DNA of 64,000 nucleotides from Hyaloscypha bicolor E (GCF_002865645.1 NW_020194559.1:620001-684000); one strand, 5' to 3'. Shown: positions 1 through 12,119, counted from the first letter of the stretch. Numbers and translations: made by a program. Notes: generated from the sequence alone by a model not told the origin.

Positions 1-194
1 GTGGATTTAAAGTGTGACTGGGAGCAAGTTCGAAAGCAAGACAACACGTGATCGGCGACTCTCAACCCCGCGGCCGTACAACCGAGCCTGAACCCGCTCA
101 AAGGTTCATAAAGGGGATACCAAGGCAACAGAATCTCTCTCGAGCCACACCCCCCTATCACAGACGATAGAAACAAGAGAACAAAGCCAGCAGC

Positions 195-1994
195 ATGTCA
201 GCTCAAATCAAACACCAGACGCTGGGTGAGATCCAGGGCCGACAAGGAAATGGCGTCGTCCAATTCCTTGGCATCAAATATGCTTCCTTGAAAGACAAGT
301 TTGCTGGGAGTGAATTGGTTGAGTATGGTGAAACACAAGGTGTGATAGATGGAACACAACTCGGGTATGTGACTTTTTTCGAGTCTCGAGCACCTTCTGA
401 CTGAATAGTCCCACGGTCATTAATCCTCCCATGGGCCTCGAAAACGAATTCGGATTCATTCAACAATCACTGCCAGTCCCTAAGCTGACATCTTCTGACT
501 TGGAAGGTTTGAATCTAAACATCAGTGTCCCTTTGCTTGAAAGCAAACTTCCTACTCCTACTTCCAGCCTTCCGGTGTTTGTATTTGTTTATGGTGGAGG
601 ATATGGCCTGGGTTCAAATGCATGGCCGCAAAATGATCTAGAAAGGTTTGTGAAGCTGTCCGCTGATATGGAATTACCGGTGATCGGAGTGGGAATCAAG
701 TAAGGGGCACCCAAACATTATAGAGCAATCATTGATTTCCCCAAGCTACCGATTGGGAGCAACCGGCTTCCTGACTTCTCAAGAACTGCGCAATGCGGGG
801 TATCCTAGCAACAATGGTTTGAGAGATCAGATTAATGCCTTCCGTTGGGTGAAGAAGTATATTTCCGACTTTGGTGGAGACCCTGCGAATGTGTCATTCA
901 TTGGGGAGAGTGCAGGATCAGGTATGTAATTTCATCCCCGATCAGCGGAATTTCTGGATTTATTTCTACCTAGTGGCCGGAAACCTGCTCCTCCATACCA
1001 AGGAACCCCTCTTCAAACGGTACATCAGCATGTCTGGTACCGCTCTGATGCTCCAACCACTTCCGCCACCCGTCTCGGAATTTGTTTACTCAAATGTGAT
1101 CAAGAGCATGGGTGCAGAAGATCTATCTAGCCAAGAGCGTATCAAGAAGCTCTTGGACTTGCCAAACGAGGAGCTTCTAACTCTCGTCCCGCCAAATCTC
1201 CCTCTTCTTCCTATTGTCGATGGTGGAGTCATTGCTGGCAATTTCAGCTACGCTGAAATCTCCTCGAAGGAAGGCCCTGCTGTTTCAATGCCGGGGAGGA
1301 GTTGGTGCGAAGAGCTCCTGATAGGAGATTGTCAATTCGATGTAAGTTCCTGCAGCGTATCCCTGGAAGAGGTGCTGAAGATACACGAACAGGCATCAAT
1401 CTTCGGGTTCATGCTTGGCCCTCGAATAGCAGGTATTGCAAAGACGTTTTGCAACATCGTCCATAAGACTCCAGGAGATGTCGGTGAGAAAATACTCCAA
1501 GCTTACGATATCAATCCAAGCCTCTCGGACAAGGAAGGACTTTACAGAATCCTCAAATTTTCCACGGACATTAACTTCTTCGCTCCAGCCATTGCAATTG
1601 CAAAAGGCTGGCCTGGAAAAGCCTACGTCTATCATTTCAACGAACCCAATCCATGGGACGGAGAGTGGAAAGGTGAAGCGGGGCATGTCTCGATGTTGCG
1701 TATCTTTTCCAGAACTATAATGAATTTCTGGATGAGGCTCAGAGACAGGTAGCTGTCGCCTTTGCTGGAGATTTCATCAAGTTCATGAATGGGAAGGGCG
1801 CGTGGGCAACCTTTGGCAGCAAGGAAGGTGCGCAGGTTTATGGGCAGAGTGGAAAGGGCTTTACCTCGCAGTACGTGGAAGGAGTTGCAAGGGAAAAGTC
1901 TGGGAGACGGAACACGATCTATCAGCTGGCTGAGGATGTCGGATTAGATAGTCTGGCGGGAGCTTGGGTTACTTTCCTTACTACTGCGGGCTAA
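195..1994 (+). CDS. Type-B carboxylesterase/lipase family protein, one apparent frameshift
   Basis: Member of the alpha/beta-hydrolase carboxylesterase (COesterase) family, which hydrolyses carboxylic esters. Proposed exons are 195-364, 409-699, 746-921 and 974-1994. The introns are 44, 46 and 52 nt with gtatgt/gtaagg donors, and each junction rejoins family motifs (GINYRLGATGF across intron 2). The nucleophile serine lies in GESAGS, split by intron 3; the FGGDPANVSFIGESAG block precedes it and a GHV histidine lies near 1684-1689. No signal peptide is seen. At about 1689-1691 the frame slips by one base: GHVS is in one frame and the conserved DVAYLFQNYNEF block in the next. Total exon length (1658 nt) is also one base short of a multiple of three. 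This is either a recent pseudogenising deletion or a base-calling error. About 550 residues, normal for the family. Substrate unknown. Confidence 0.8.
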
Positions 1995-2124
1995 GTCTCT
2001 CAATAGTAGGGAGTTGACTGAAAAGAATGTCTTATATTGAAAAATATGAATGAATCTCGTTTTCTCAAATTTCTCCCCAAAATTTGGGACTTTATCTTCA
2101 CTTGGTTTGTCAACATGCGAAAGT

Positions 2125-2744
2125 GGGGAAAATGTAAAACGACCTTTCCCCCCCCCGCGGGTGTCGATTGGGGGCCAGACCGCTACTACCCAAAGTAGAG
2201 GCGCTCGGACAGGAATACTAAAACTCTGACTTTTTCCTTGATTTCGTTTAATTTTATAAGGAATTAATATAATTTAATGCTTGTTTTTATTTCCTTATAG
2301 CGCTAATTAATTACTGTTTAAATTTTTTTATAATAAAATTCAAATTAGTAATAGCTCTTTAAATTAAAGAATTAATGATTTCATATTTTATACCCCAAAG
2401 ATAAGCTTAAAAAGCCTAGAAATTTAGTAAATAAGTCCCTAAAGCCAGATATAAGAGCCCTATAATCTCCTAGTTTATAAAGCTTTATAAGGCTCAAAAA
2501 CTAGAACTTAATTAATTAATATATAAATTTCCTTAAATTAAAATATTATTTTAAGGAATCTTTTTATTATAAGTTAGAAAGCACGTGATTATAATATATT
2601 AGCTTATACTTATATTAAAAAATCTAACTTAAGATTTTTAAAGCACTTACGTATAATAGCCAATTACAAGTCATTAATACCCCTGCCCCAATCCACACCC
2701 CCCAGTCGACACCTCCGGGGGGGGTGTCGTTTTACCTTTTCCCG
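2125..2744. mobile_element. AT-rich element with imperfect terminal inverted repeats
   Basis: Left end (about 2125-2175) and right end (about 2697-2744) are imperfect inverted copies of each other. Both contain gtaaaacgac, a run of C/G, and the core gtgtcgattggggg or its near-complement. The roughly 500 bp between them are very AT-rich (about 2210-2690) with no open frame, as expected for a RIP-affected non-autonomous DNA transposon. I could not see a convincing target-site duplication, so family assignment is open. Confidence 0.55.
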
Positions 2745-2749
2745 GAAAG

Positions 2750-3420
2750 TGTGGCATGCCCCAGAGAATCTCCTTTCTTAGAAATGATTCGTGAGGTAGT
2801 GAGGGAAGTCGAATAGTTTTGAACGAAGCTTGACAAGGTCTTCTCAGAGGGTATACACCCTATACGGAGATCGCGGCATAAATTATCGGGAATATAGGGC
2901 ATTGGGAGAATTTTACACCCTCTAGCGTACAGATCAAGGTAGCGAACCCGATAAGGCCCTATTCCAGGCCCTTTCCCAAAAAGTAGTCTGTGCGCCTTTG
3001 ACAAGGGCTGCCACACCATTTTAGGGCCTCTTACAAAGAAGTCATTGCTAAGGAGGCCTATAATAGTTGCTCGTTTAACGTCCAAGCGCATAGTTACTCT
3101 GCTAATAGCTCTATAACTCTAGAAGATCTACTTATTCCCTCAGAAAGTCTTATAGCGCCTCTTTACGTCGATTTAGGGAGCGCTGCCTGAAGTTATAGGG
3201 GCTTGTAGCGAACTCTTATCCTAAATTCGCTCTCTATAAAATACCAAAGGTTAAAATGCCCAGTATTCCCGATAATCTATGCCGCGATCTCCGTAGATCT
3301 TTCGGCGAGGTTGTCGGTTAAAGTGCCGAAACCATGTCGTTTCACAGGTAATTCCTACGATTTCTTAAAATGTACCTCGCACTCCGACCTTGATCCAAAC
3401 CGGCAAGATTAAGCCGATGA
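2750..3420. repeat. Intergenic repeat remnant with internal inverted copies
   Basis: A segment near 2862-2890 (tacggagatcgcggcataaa...) occurs again in inverted orientation near 3268-3296 with one mismatch. The similarity extends weakly through aaaatgcc...tattcccgataat. A 119-codon minus-strand frame (2732-3091) covers the left copy but has no recognisable domain. It looks like the remains of a repeat element rather than a host gene. 3421-3873 shows no feature I can support. Confidence 0.35.
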
Positions 3421-3873
3421 CCTGTGGGGATGCTGTTGGTGGGGTAAAATCCTTTGTGAGAATTTGATCAGAATTAATAACCCTTTACCCCACTTAATGT
3501 ACCCGCCATCTTGGCGCAATTGGCCCAGAGCAACGCCAAGAGCTTGGCGAGACAAACCCAAACAGGGTTAGTTCCAGCGTGCCGAGTGAGAACGGGGGAC
3601 GGGGTGTTATCCGAAAGGGGGTTTTCCTGATTGCGTCGCGCATTCACAAACGTCAGCAATCTTCAGATGAAGCCTTTGAAGGGGGCGTAGTTCTCAGGCC
3701 CTGATACGTTAACATGACTACTATTTGTGCGGGGCACTCCTGTCCGCTATAAGAGTCGCTCAGATATGTAGGTATCCGGCTTCCATTTCATTCTTCCCGT
3801 CCTCCGAGCTTCAACATAGATATCAGGTTCCAACAAATAGCTCGCTGGAGTCGATTGGAGTTCTCTAATCACA

Positions 3874-5584
3874 ATGCCTGCCCAGCTATCTGACCCCACA
3901 GAGTACCAGAATATCTTCCACTGGGCCGAGACCCAAAAAGATGGGGCCATTCCTTCATTTGCTGTGAGAAAGAATGATCCGTATGAGGTGAGATCTCTGA
4001 GGCATCAGTGAACCAGGCCCAGTATGGGTTGTTAACAAAGTCTAGTATCAAGTTGGATTTGGGAATCAGTGAGTCTCGAGCAAAACTTGACTGGATACCA
4101 TGACCTGATGGGTGATGAAAAGTTTCGAATCTGAAGCTGTTCCGGGAACAATCCCACAGGGACAAAACAGCCCAAGATGTGTCCGCTTCGGCTTGTACGC
4201 AGAGCAGATGACTGCATCTGCTTTCGTCGCTCCTAAAGGAAGTAACAAGAATGCCTGGTTGTACAGAGTCCGACCAGCTGTGGCTCATGAAGGCTTCGTG
4301 AGTTTCAACATCGTGTGCCAGGGGCAAGTTGTGCTGACAGCCATGTGCCAGACTGATCTTCCAGACAACAAGGACATGGAATCAAACTTTATACCCAGCA
4401 ATCCTAAAGTCCACGTTTCTCCTACGCAACTGGCATGGCTTCCATTCGATATCCCCACAGAAGGAGGTATTGACTTCGTTTCTGGCCTGAAGACGATCGC
4501 AGGCTCAGGGGAACCAACACTGCGAGAAGGTATCGCTACTCACGTCTACACAGCAAACACGAGCATGAGGCAAAAAGCTTTTGTGAATTCTGATGGCGAA
4601 TTCTTGATTGTCCCTCAGCAAGGAAGCCTCGACATCCAAACTGAATTCGGCCCACTTTTCGTGCAGCCAGGCGAGATCTGTGTCATCCAGAGAGGTGTCC
4701 GCTTCCGTGTGGAACTTCCAGATGGACCATCTCGTGGCTATATTCTGGAAGTTTACGGCTCATACTTTGAGTTGCCAGAACTTGGCCCTCTGGGCGCAAA
4801 TGGCCTTGCCAATTCACGTGATTTCCTCTATCCCAAGGCCAAGTACGAGATCAACAAGGACGGGTGGGAGATCGTGTACAAGCTCGGTGGGAAATTCTTC
4901 AAGAGCACTCAGGAGCATTCTCCTTTTGATGTTGTTGCATGGCATGGCAACTACGTGAGTTCCTCTTCCCCATCCAGGATACAGACTCCTGACCTCTCTC
5001 AGATTCCATACAAGTACGATCTCACCAAGTTCGTCAACGTTGGATCAATTTCCGTAGACCACATTGATCCATCGATCTTCTGTGTTCTCACCGCCAAGTC
5101 AAGAGATCCAACTGCACCTCTCGCAGACTTCCTCATCTTCTCGCCTCGCTGGGATGTAGCATCACACACCTACAGACCACCCTACTACCACCGAAACGTA
5201 GCAACCGAGCTCATGGGCCTGATCTACGGCGGCTATGGAGGAAGATCTGATTCCTTCCAGCCAGGTGGCGTTTCTTTCGAGTGCGGGATGGTTCCCCATG
5301 GCGTCGCATACGAGGAATTCAAAGCAGCTTCTGCCCAACCACCGCCTGAAATGCAGATCTCGAAGGGCGCCATTGCCTTCATGTTCGAGTCGAGCAGACC
5401 GTTTACTGTCACGGATTATGCTTGGAATAGCAAGAAGAAGCATGAGCATAACCCCAAGATGTGGGATAATTTGGTGGATAACTTCTCCACGCATGCGAAC
5501 GAGATTGAGGAGATGTTGAGCAGGGCGGCGAATGGAATGAAGATATTAAATGGGCGTGGGTATGCTTCTGGTAGTGCATGGTGA
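3874..5584 (+). CDS. Homogentisate 1,2-dioxygenase
   Basis: Opens the aromatic ring of homogentisate to maleylacetoacetate in tyrosine/phenylalanine catabolism; an Fe(II) cupin enzyme. Exons are 3874-3987, a 23-nt micro-exon 4046-4068, 4123-4954 and 5003-5584; introns are 58, 54 and 48 nt. The micro-exon supplies YQVGFGN, the family's N-terminal hallmark, and keeps phase into FESEAVPG. The last intron has no stop in frame, so a naive reading would retain it. Predicted 516 residues. Metal ligands fall at His386, Glu392 (HRNVATE) and His422 (VPHGV), with the same 6- and 30-residue spacing as human H335/E341/H371. The acid/base His is in DHIDPSIF. The protein is longer than the usual ~445 residues because of about 30 extra N-terminal residues and small insertions. 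No fumarylacetoacetase or maleylacetoacetate isomerase neighbour is seen, so this may be a paralogue outside the classical cluster. Confidence 0.92.
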
Positions 5585-7809
5585 GATTCTGGGAAGGGAG
5601 AATGACCGCTGGGTAACTGCTCTTCGTTTGTATTTGTTGTTGTTGCGGAGATGTTGGCTGAACTTGAGGAGGCTGCAAGCGCCAAAGGAACAGCTTCGAT
5701 TTAGCAAATTGTTGCGTAGTTCTTCATGTCTACGACGATTAATATTCATATTACTTCTTTGTTGTCCAAGTAAGGATCTGGGGCTCAAAGGTGGACTCAA
5801 CAAAGCTTCGGTCACATGATCAAAGTACCCCTATTCACCTACTTTTGCAGTGCCCCGATGTCAACAGGGCCAACATTTCTTTTTTGCCTTACAACAAATC
5901 ACCTTTCGACGCAATCTCCCTCCAGACATGGGGAAAATCTCCGCGGATGACCATCAGATGAGAAGGAGTAGCACAGCGAACAGAGCAGACCGAATCGACC
6001 TGGGCAGACTCGGTACAGCATTCTTTCAAGGCAAAGGTGAACGGCTTTGAACTTTGGTCATGTAATTGAACTTCCTTCTCACCTAAATTTCTCGCATGAT
6101 CTAGTACTTCCGCTACCCAAATAAAAAATCATTTCAAACCCTCCATCACCGCGCAACCTTTCGTAGCTAGCATGATCGCTGACACAACATTCTGGATGAG
6201 CACCTGCAAGCAAATCCCTATGCAGTTTCTCAATTACCAAACAGGAAGAGGGGTACTTTCTTTCCTTATGTGGGTGCCTGCTCTGTAAAGGAATGTTTTG
6301 AGTGCAAGGCTCAGTTTCGATGCGAGTACGCCCAGCAAACCCGGGACTACCTACAGTATACGGCGGGTCTGAGCATCTCCGAGGCAAGGAACATCTTTAC
6401 AAGGCTGCTCTATTAAATTGTACTGACTCTGGACAGGCGAACCAATTTTCGAAGTCCTGCTCTACATCGATCCAAGGTGATCTGACCTACTTGCGTCAAA
6501 AGGTGGCCAGCCATGGAAATGCAATTATCAATCGGTGGAAGAAGAAGCGCCCAGAACAAAGATGAGCAATCCTCCTCTAAGCCTTTCCCAAGATCAACGA
6601 GAAGCAGTGGATTTTGATTCATGCTAAGAATAGCGACGATAAAGAAAGGTATGTCTAACTTTCTTTGTGTTTCTTAGTAGTAAAGGTCAAGCATATACTA
6701 GGATTATACCTGGCGGGACGTTGGGTGGAGGTCGAGAATAGAGGAGTGCGAAATAAGAAAGGGGTAGTGTCCCTTTAGCAAAATAAGTATTCATTTTATC
6801 TTAAGTTCGAGCATATGCAAGACGCTAATCCCTACTATGGAAAACACAAGGGTATTTGTGCTAATTAATAGTAGGGAACAGCTGAAGAGATAGTAGGGCT
6901 CAGCTTCTGGATCCGAATCATGAGCTGAGTGGTTGAATCTCTTATTAGTCATTGTTACCACTATTCTTTGATACCTTGGCCTGAGCGCACATATCTTTGA
7001 CTAAGAGTACGCGCCTTGTGCTGTTGATCATAAACATTTTCAGGAATTAACTTACACTAATGGCTTGGAAAGATTCCTTCAAAGATTGACCTTATTAAAT
7101 AAGCAAGTTCTTCCCTTTTAGCATACGAAATCTCTTTTGATTTGCCCATTTCCTGGTCATAAGACTTCAGGTTAGATATAATTCTATCTACCTACTTCGA
7201 AGTATCATTTTTATGCAGTGCGCAAAACACTATAATAATATCCTTCTCCGAAGTCAAAATTTATCCCTCAAGCTTCGTCTTTCTATCTTCATTCACTTTG
7301 CTTGACTCACAATGCATTTCATATCCCTCCTCCTAGCTCGTTTTCGGCGGCGCCTGTGGTGACTTATTTGAGGGTGGAGGTGATAAACTTCGAAAGTTTT
7401 GCAATGATATGAATACTAAGGTAACTTTCTTCCATCTATCTATAGCTTCTACCTGGTATAGATAGGGTTATGAAGTGCTAATGAGGTAGAATTACAATGC
7501 GAATATTGACATTCATGTCGCTCTTGCCGATGAGGTAAGTTGAAATATTTGGGAGCGAAGGAGAAGAGATCGTGTGGAAGAAATGTTAATATTGGATAGT
7601 TTACCACACAGAATGATGCAATTTGTTTGCAAAGGCAGGTCAGGGAGTTGCATGGAGATCCTTGCACGCCTTGAGTGAGTGGGCGAGTGACTACTGAGAA
7701 GTGGTGCTTGAAGGGAATGGGCTTTAAATCGGTCTTGAAAACTACTTGCTATCTTGATCCACATGTCGTCTCCAGTCTAGAGGTTGTCCGAATCCAGGAA
7801 TCTTTCGCA
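5585..7809. other. Intergenic, no supported gene
   Basis: Short frames only, none with domain character or plausible splicing. 6650-7300 is moderately AT-rich. A possible decayed small secreted protein is described separately at 7312-7545. Confidence 0.6.
7312..7545 (+). pseudogene. Possible remnant of a small secreted protein
   Basis: An ATG at 7312 begins a short hydrophobic stretch (MHFISLLLA). One base out of frame the sequence continues as a Cys-containing peptide (VFGGACGDLF, then CNDMNTK) up to a gtaact donor near 7421. After a possible acceptor near 7463 comes an NYNANIDIHVALADE-like stretch ending at another gtaagt. One frameshift and one in-frame stop separate the pieces. This could be a decayed small secreted protein gene or chance; no family is recognised. 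Confidence 0.2.
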
Positions 7810-8982
7810 TCAATTTATACTGAGTGGCTCGAGAAGCCGTAGCACTTCTTCTGCACAACCGATGCTGTTCTGATATCCAGCCCCTGAATGTCCATAATTA
7901 TGCACCACCCAAATGCCATCAATCTTCCCCTTGTCTTCGACCTCAACTCTAGGCCCCCCTGTCCTTCCCGGTCGGAAGCCAACCTGATAACTCAAAACCT
8001 CAAAATCCCCACCTTGTCCTCTTAGCTCATCACACAAACCAAATCTCTTCATTCTCGCGACGATCCTCTCATTGAGCTCCTTGTCGACTTCCTCACTCCA
8101 GTTTCCAACTTGTTTGCACCCACCTAAGATGGTGGTTCCTGTGCCGGGACGTGGAACCACGTACAACATTTCTGATTCAGGAGCGTCAGGAATCCCAACG
8201 AGTGTCCTCGTCATTTCTGCCTCTCCTTTCACTAAGATAGTCTGTCCCCTGATTGGAAACAATGACTTTGCTTCATCATTTTCTAGAAAATGCCGTGCTG
8301 CAAGACCAGTGCAGTTCACCATCGCGAACACCTCATCCAACCCATTTTTTCCAAGCACAACTTTAACAGATCTCACCACACCAGAAAGTCCCGAAGCAGT
8401 GTCCACAGATATCTTGATGACTTTTACTCCCAACTCCTGTACCTTTTTGAAGAGGTAATCGAGGTATTTCGGCGGGTTGAAGCAGATACTCTTATACCTA
8501 ATCCCCATTACCGCACTCTCTGGGACTTTCTCCCTCCCATTCTTCCTCATTTCGTCAAGGTCCAAAACATCAAACCCAGCAACCACATCACGAAACCAAA
8601 TTCCTCTTCCGTCTCTGCCTTCCGTCTCAGCGATGTCTTTCCCCCAGTAATACCGAGCCGGTCGGAAACCGATCCCCATTTCCTCTTCCACTTCGGCCCT
8701 CCCCTTGGCATCGCGAGTTGTGTATGCGGCGTTGAGCATCTGTGTCCATGCTTTATAGGTTCCTGAATCATAAGACCGAAGTGCGCTATCAGAAGGAGAT
8801 GTCCCGGCATGAGAGCGCCAGTGCCCTCCGGCCCATGGAGATGTGTACGACGGTGAGAAATCACCAGGTGTATGACTTGCAATTATAGTCACACGGTAGC
8901 CCCGCCGGAGGAGGGAAAGAGATGTTTGCAGGCCTGATATACCGGCGCCAAGGACGAGGATGTGTTTTTTTGCTGCTGCCAT
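7810..8982 (-). CDS. D-amino-acid oxidase (FAD-dependent)
   Basis: Oxidatively deaminates D-amino acids to 2-oxo acids, ammonia and H2O2. Single exon, 390 residues, within family range. N-terminal Rossmann dinucleotide motif GAGISGLQTS (residues ~12-21) for FAD; the flavin-contact segment SPWAGGHW follows near 48-55. The C-terminal signature contains the substrate-carboxylate arginine region GFRPGRTGGPR and the VVHNYGHSGAGYQ FAD-binding segment. Many family members are peroxisomal through a C-terminal SKL-type signal; here the C-terminus is LEPLSIN, so no PTS1 is visible and localisation is uncertain. D-aspartate oxidase is the main alternative; substrate preference cannot be read reliably from sequence. 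Confidence 0.92.
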   Translation of the reverse strand: MAAAKKHILVLGAGISGLQTSLSLLRRGYRVTIIASHTPGDFSPSYTSPWAGGHWRSHAGTSPSDSALRSYDSGTYKAWTQMLNAAYTTRDAKGRAEVEEEMGIGFRPARYYWGKDIAETEGRDGRGIWFRDVVAGFDVLDLDEMRKNGREKVPESAVMGIRYKSICFNPPKYLDYLFKKVQELGVKVIKISVDTASGLSGVVRSVKVVLGKNGLDEVFAMVNCTGLAARHFLENDEAKSLFPIRGQTILVKGEAEMTRTLVGIPDAPESEMLYVVPRPGTGTTILGGCKQVGNWSEEVDKELNERIVARMKRFGLCDELRGQGGDFEVLSYQVGFRPGRTGGPRVEVEDKGKIDGIWVVHNYGHSGAGYQNSIGCAEEVLRLLEPLSIN

Positions 8983-10487
8983 TGTTGTGATGTAAGACTG
9001 CTGGGATGAGGTCTAACGCGAGAACAACAAATTGGCGGAAGAGAGAGTTAAAGTGAGGACTGAAGGGATTCTAGGCTCTGTTCACTTATTGGTAAGATAC
9101 TTTTGAGGTGGATGAAGCCGGACTGATGTTTAGCCGATATGATTCCTCTTGCGCCTCACATGACTAGACGTTGAAGGTGGGGGGATGTGATAGGAAACTT
9201 CTCACGGCGATCTACGGCATGTCAGCAGCTAAATATTCTGGTCCAATAGGACTCCAGTGGTTAGAATATGGAAGATATATTTTAAAACCCGAGCATAATG
9301 CTGCAGCAACACGATTGAGGTGACCACTTGGCTACAAATTGAATGGCGTACGGAATCTTCTCCATTTCTGGAACTTTTTAATTGCTCAATAGAGGCAGAT
9401 GCATTGCATATAAAGTAAGTAAACCCATTCGACAACAGATTTGTAAGCCTACTTGAGACACTTGGGGCGGTTGGGGCGGTTGGGGTGAAAATCCCGTATG
9501 CTCCGCAGTCACAACAAGAGAAAGAGTTGAACATCAAAAAGAGGTAAGGCACATGGCTTTAAATATATTGAGGTGCTTATCAAGATTCCACGTCGTAAGC
9601 CAGATGGTCACTCCAACGCAACAACCATAAGCTGCTGGTTATCCCGTTGGACGAACAACCCGGCAAGACATTTCGTGGAGTCGGACCTGTTCGGTGCGCC
9701 GTGAGACGTATTCCGGTTCTGTGAGGTTAGTACGAGAAGCCTGCATAAATCCTTTGATTACCCCATCTTTGCCATCTATTCCTCGTTCCCCGTTCAGTTA
9801 TGCAGCCAGTGGGTGGCTATGAATTGAAGTGATACATAGTTCTACAAGTGAGGTTACTTGAGAAAGAGAGAAAGGCAGGTATTGCGGTTATCTTACTTAC
9901 TTGGGACGTCTGTGGTGATGTTTCAATAGATTCAGAACATGCAAATAATAGTTAAACATCCTATCCTTTAACCACAGGTTTCTAATCTTGGGCTTCAATG
10001 GCTCATGCTTACTTTAAGAAATAAGAACATTGGGCACAACGATGCAAGATAGGAGGTGTGGTTGGCTCAGGCCGATTGCACTTCATCATTGTCTTTCTCC
10101 GAAAGGCAAGAACCTTCTTTAAGGCGGTGTTGAACCTGGGTCGAATGCACAAGGCACAGCCAACAAGAGGCGCTGTAGAGTATTCACTGTTGGCCGGTAG
10201 TGTTGAGTAAATACGAACCCCTCTCATTCACTCACAGGCTCCCGGGATACCCGCAACATTTGCTACAACTATAGCATATATTTTGAATACACTGATCTTG
10301 CGTACAAGAAAGTTATTGGATATTTCCCATTCCTTCAGACGCCGTCCCATACTCTTACGTCTAAGAGGGTTTAGCGGAGAACCTGCCATATTTATGCTAC
10401 CATTGGAGATCTCGTCTCGGCAACAAATACTAAACCAGCTGCCGGAAATCAGCTGTTGTCGTGATTTACTACTGCCGCTCTACCCTT
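8983..10487. other. Intergenic, no supported gene; short G-rich repeat
   Basis: No frame with recognisable coding character. Contains a small tandem repeat of ggggcggtt at about 9463-9485. Confidence 0.6.
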
Positions 10488-12119
10488 TCACCTTTCGTTG
10501 TCGGGCGCAGGGAACTCCGCTTTCCTTTCCCTTCGTTCGAGAAGTAGAAGCAAGCTCTGTCTCTTCCTCATCAATGCCTCAACAAGCTCTTGCCGCCAAT
10601 ACAAATATGCAAGCATCATCAAGACCGGAACCGAGACCACCCAGAACACCCAGGCTTTCGGGTTGCCAGGCAGAAAGTCGCCACTCATTGAAAAGATACT
10701 CGCAACTGTCGATAAAGGTATGAAGAGCATGGTCAAAACTGTGATCTTCGACAAAGTTTGTGCGTTGCCATTCGAAATCCGCGCTTCTTGGATCGAAATG
10801 TACTGCAGATATCCCGTTGCCAACGCATTCGTTAACCCGTCTAGGACATGCACAAGATCTAGCACCGATCTCCATCCATCGATTTCCCATTGTGGCGGCC
10901 CTCCCGCGAGGCCTGAATTCCAGGCGGTTTCATTCTTCATTGGTAGGCCGAGTGAGACCATGTTTTCTTCCATTTCCCGGATGAGCTCCTTCATTGCCGC
11001 GCAACTGCCGACGATAAAGTCGAAGAATTCGTCGTGCCAACTCGAGAGTGCGCCTTCTGAGAAACTGCTGAGGTAGTTATGGCGAAAAGTCTGATTGGGC
11101 TTGACATGCGTCTTTTGGATTCTGAGAAGGTTCAGATACCGACGTCGTAGGAAAGCCAGCATTATCCCGATAACGAGTTTACGGGGAAACTTGACTACGG
11201 CCATCGGATTGTCCATTTCACAGACATCCTGATTCCTGGATGCAAACTCATTCACCGCATCATCGAAGATGGAGATATACTGCGGACATTCATAGGCGCT
11301 GGCCCATTCCGATACCTCCTCGGGAAGTTCTTGCAAAGCATTCATCTCAGGATACAAGCAGAGTTTCGGTATTGAACTTTCGTCTAGAAGTTCGTGTCGA
11401 ACCGGTGCCAGTTGCATTGATGGCAAGCACTTAGCGTGTCCTCTGAGAGGCGGGTCTACGAGCAGCACAGCGTCCCAAGACCCATCCATTCCGAGCGGAG
11501 AGCTCCAAAATGAAAGGATATGATGACTCCTCATTTCGTCGTAGAGAGGGCCTTTCGGGTCGTATGCATGAAGATACCGACACACGTTTGTATTGAAGGC
11601 GTACATGCTGCTCCTCTTGTGTGGTGGAACATCGACTTCGGCGCGGTGCGAGTTTCCATATCTGACACGGAATTGCGATTTCGTGTGGCGTTCGAATGGG
11701 TTCCGATGATTGAATGTGGAAGATGCTGGATCGTCATAATGGCCAGCGAAGAAGCTGGGTGGTATCCTTAGCCGTGAGCCAAGTGTCAAGATGTAATTAC
11801 GCGGGAGATCCTCCAATATGAAGAGGCGCCGTTTAGGTTGCTTCTGGCAACCAGTTGCTGGTGATACTGAAGTTGCTAACAGATAATGCCGCAGCTCCGC
11901 TGAGTTTCCGAACGAAGAGGTTCGCTGGTTGAATCCCTCATTAAATTCTACCACTGCACATCTTCCAATTTCTCGTTCAACGAGCGATTGTCTTGAGAGG
12001 GCTGCGGCAAAATTGGGAAAGAGAGGTCGGATTTGATTTTGTATTAAACCCATGTATTCCCGCTCGTTATTGTCAACGAAGTGGAAAGGCCACCCAGAGG
12101 TATTGGAGAGGTGGTCCAT
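10488..12119 (-). CDS. CorA-like membrane protein (fungal divergent Mg2+ transporter superfamily)
   Basis: Single exon, 543 residues. The N-terminal ~440 residues are soluble and variable. The C-terminus carries two membrane segments typical of CorA-like proteins: ITVLTMLFIPLSTVASIFSM, then after the short SGDFLPGNPKAW loop a second hydrophobic stretch VFWVVSVPVLMMLAYLYW. A basic tail (MRKRQ...RRERK) follows. The GMN selectivity motif that ends TM1 in true CorA/Alr1 channels is SMS here, as in the large fungal family of CorA-like proteins whose transport role is unproven. I therefore call the fold, not Mg2+ transport. Confidence 0.8.
   Translation of the reverse strand: MDHLSNTSGWPFHFVDNNEREYMGLIQNQIRPLFPNFAAALSRQSLVEREIGRCAVVEFNEGFNQRTSSFGNSAELRHYLLATSVSPATGCQKQPKRRLFILEDLPRNYILTLGSRLRIPPSFFAGHYDDPASSTFNHRNPFERHTKSQFRVRYGNSHRAEVDVPPHKRSSMYAFNTNVCRYLHAYDPKGPLYDEMRSHHILSFWSSPLGMDGSWDAVLLVDPPLRGHAKCLPSMQLAPVRHELLDESSIPKLCLYPEMNALQELPEEVSEWASAYECPQYISIFDDAVNEFASRNQDVCEMDNPMAVVKFPRKLVIGIMLAFLRRRYLNLLRIQKTHVKPNQTFRHNYLSSFSEGALSSWHDEFFDFIVGSCAAMKELIREMEENMVSLGLPMKNETAWNSGLAGGPPQWEIDGWRSVLDLVHVLDGLTNALATGYLQYISIQEARISNGNAQTLSKITVLTMLFIPLSTVASIFSMSGDFLPGNPKAWVFWVVSVPVLMMLAYLYWRQELVEALMRKRQSLLLLLERRERKAEFPAPDNER

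Noticed and set aside
2732..3091. 119-codon minus-strand frame
   Set aside because: Covers inverted repeat sequence present again at 3268-3296; likely repeat-derived.
8290..8766. 158-codon plus-strand frame
   Set aside because: Antisense shadow of the D-amino-acid oxidase gene.
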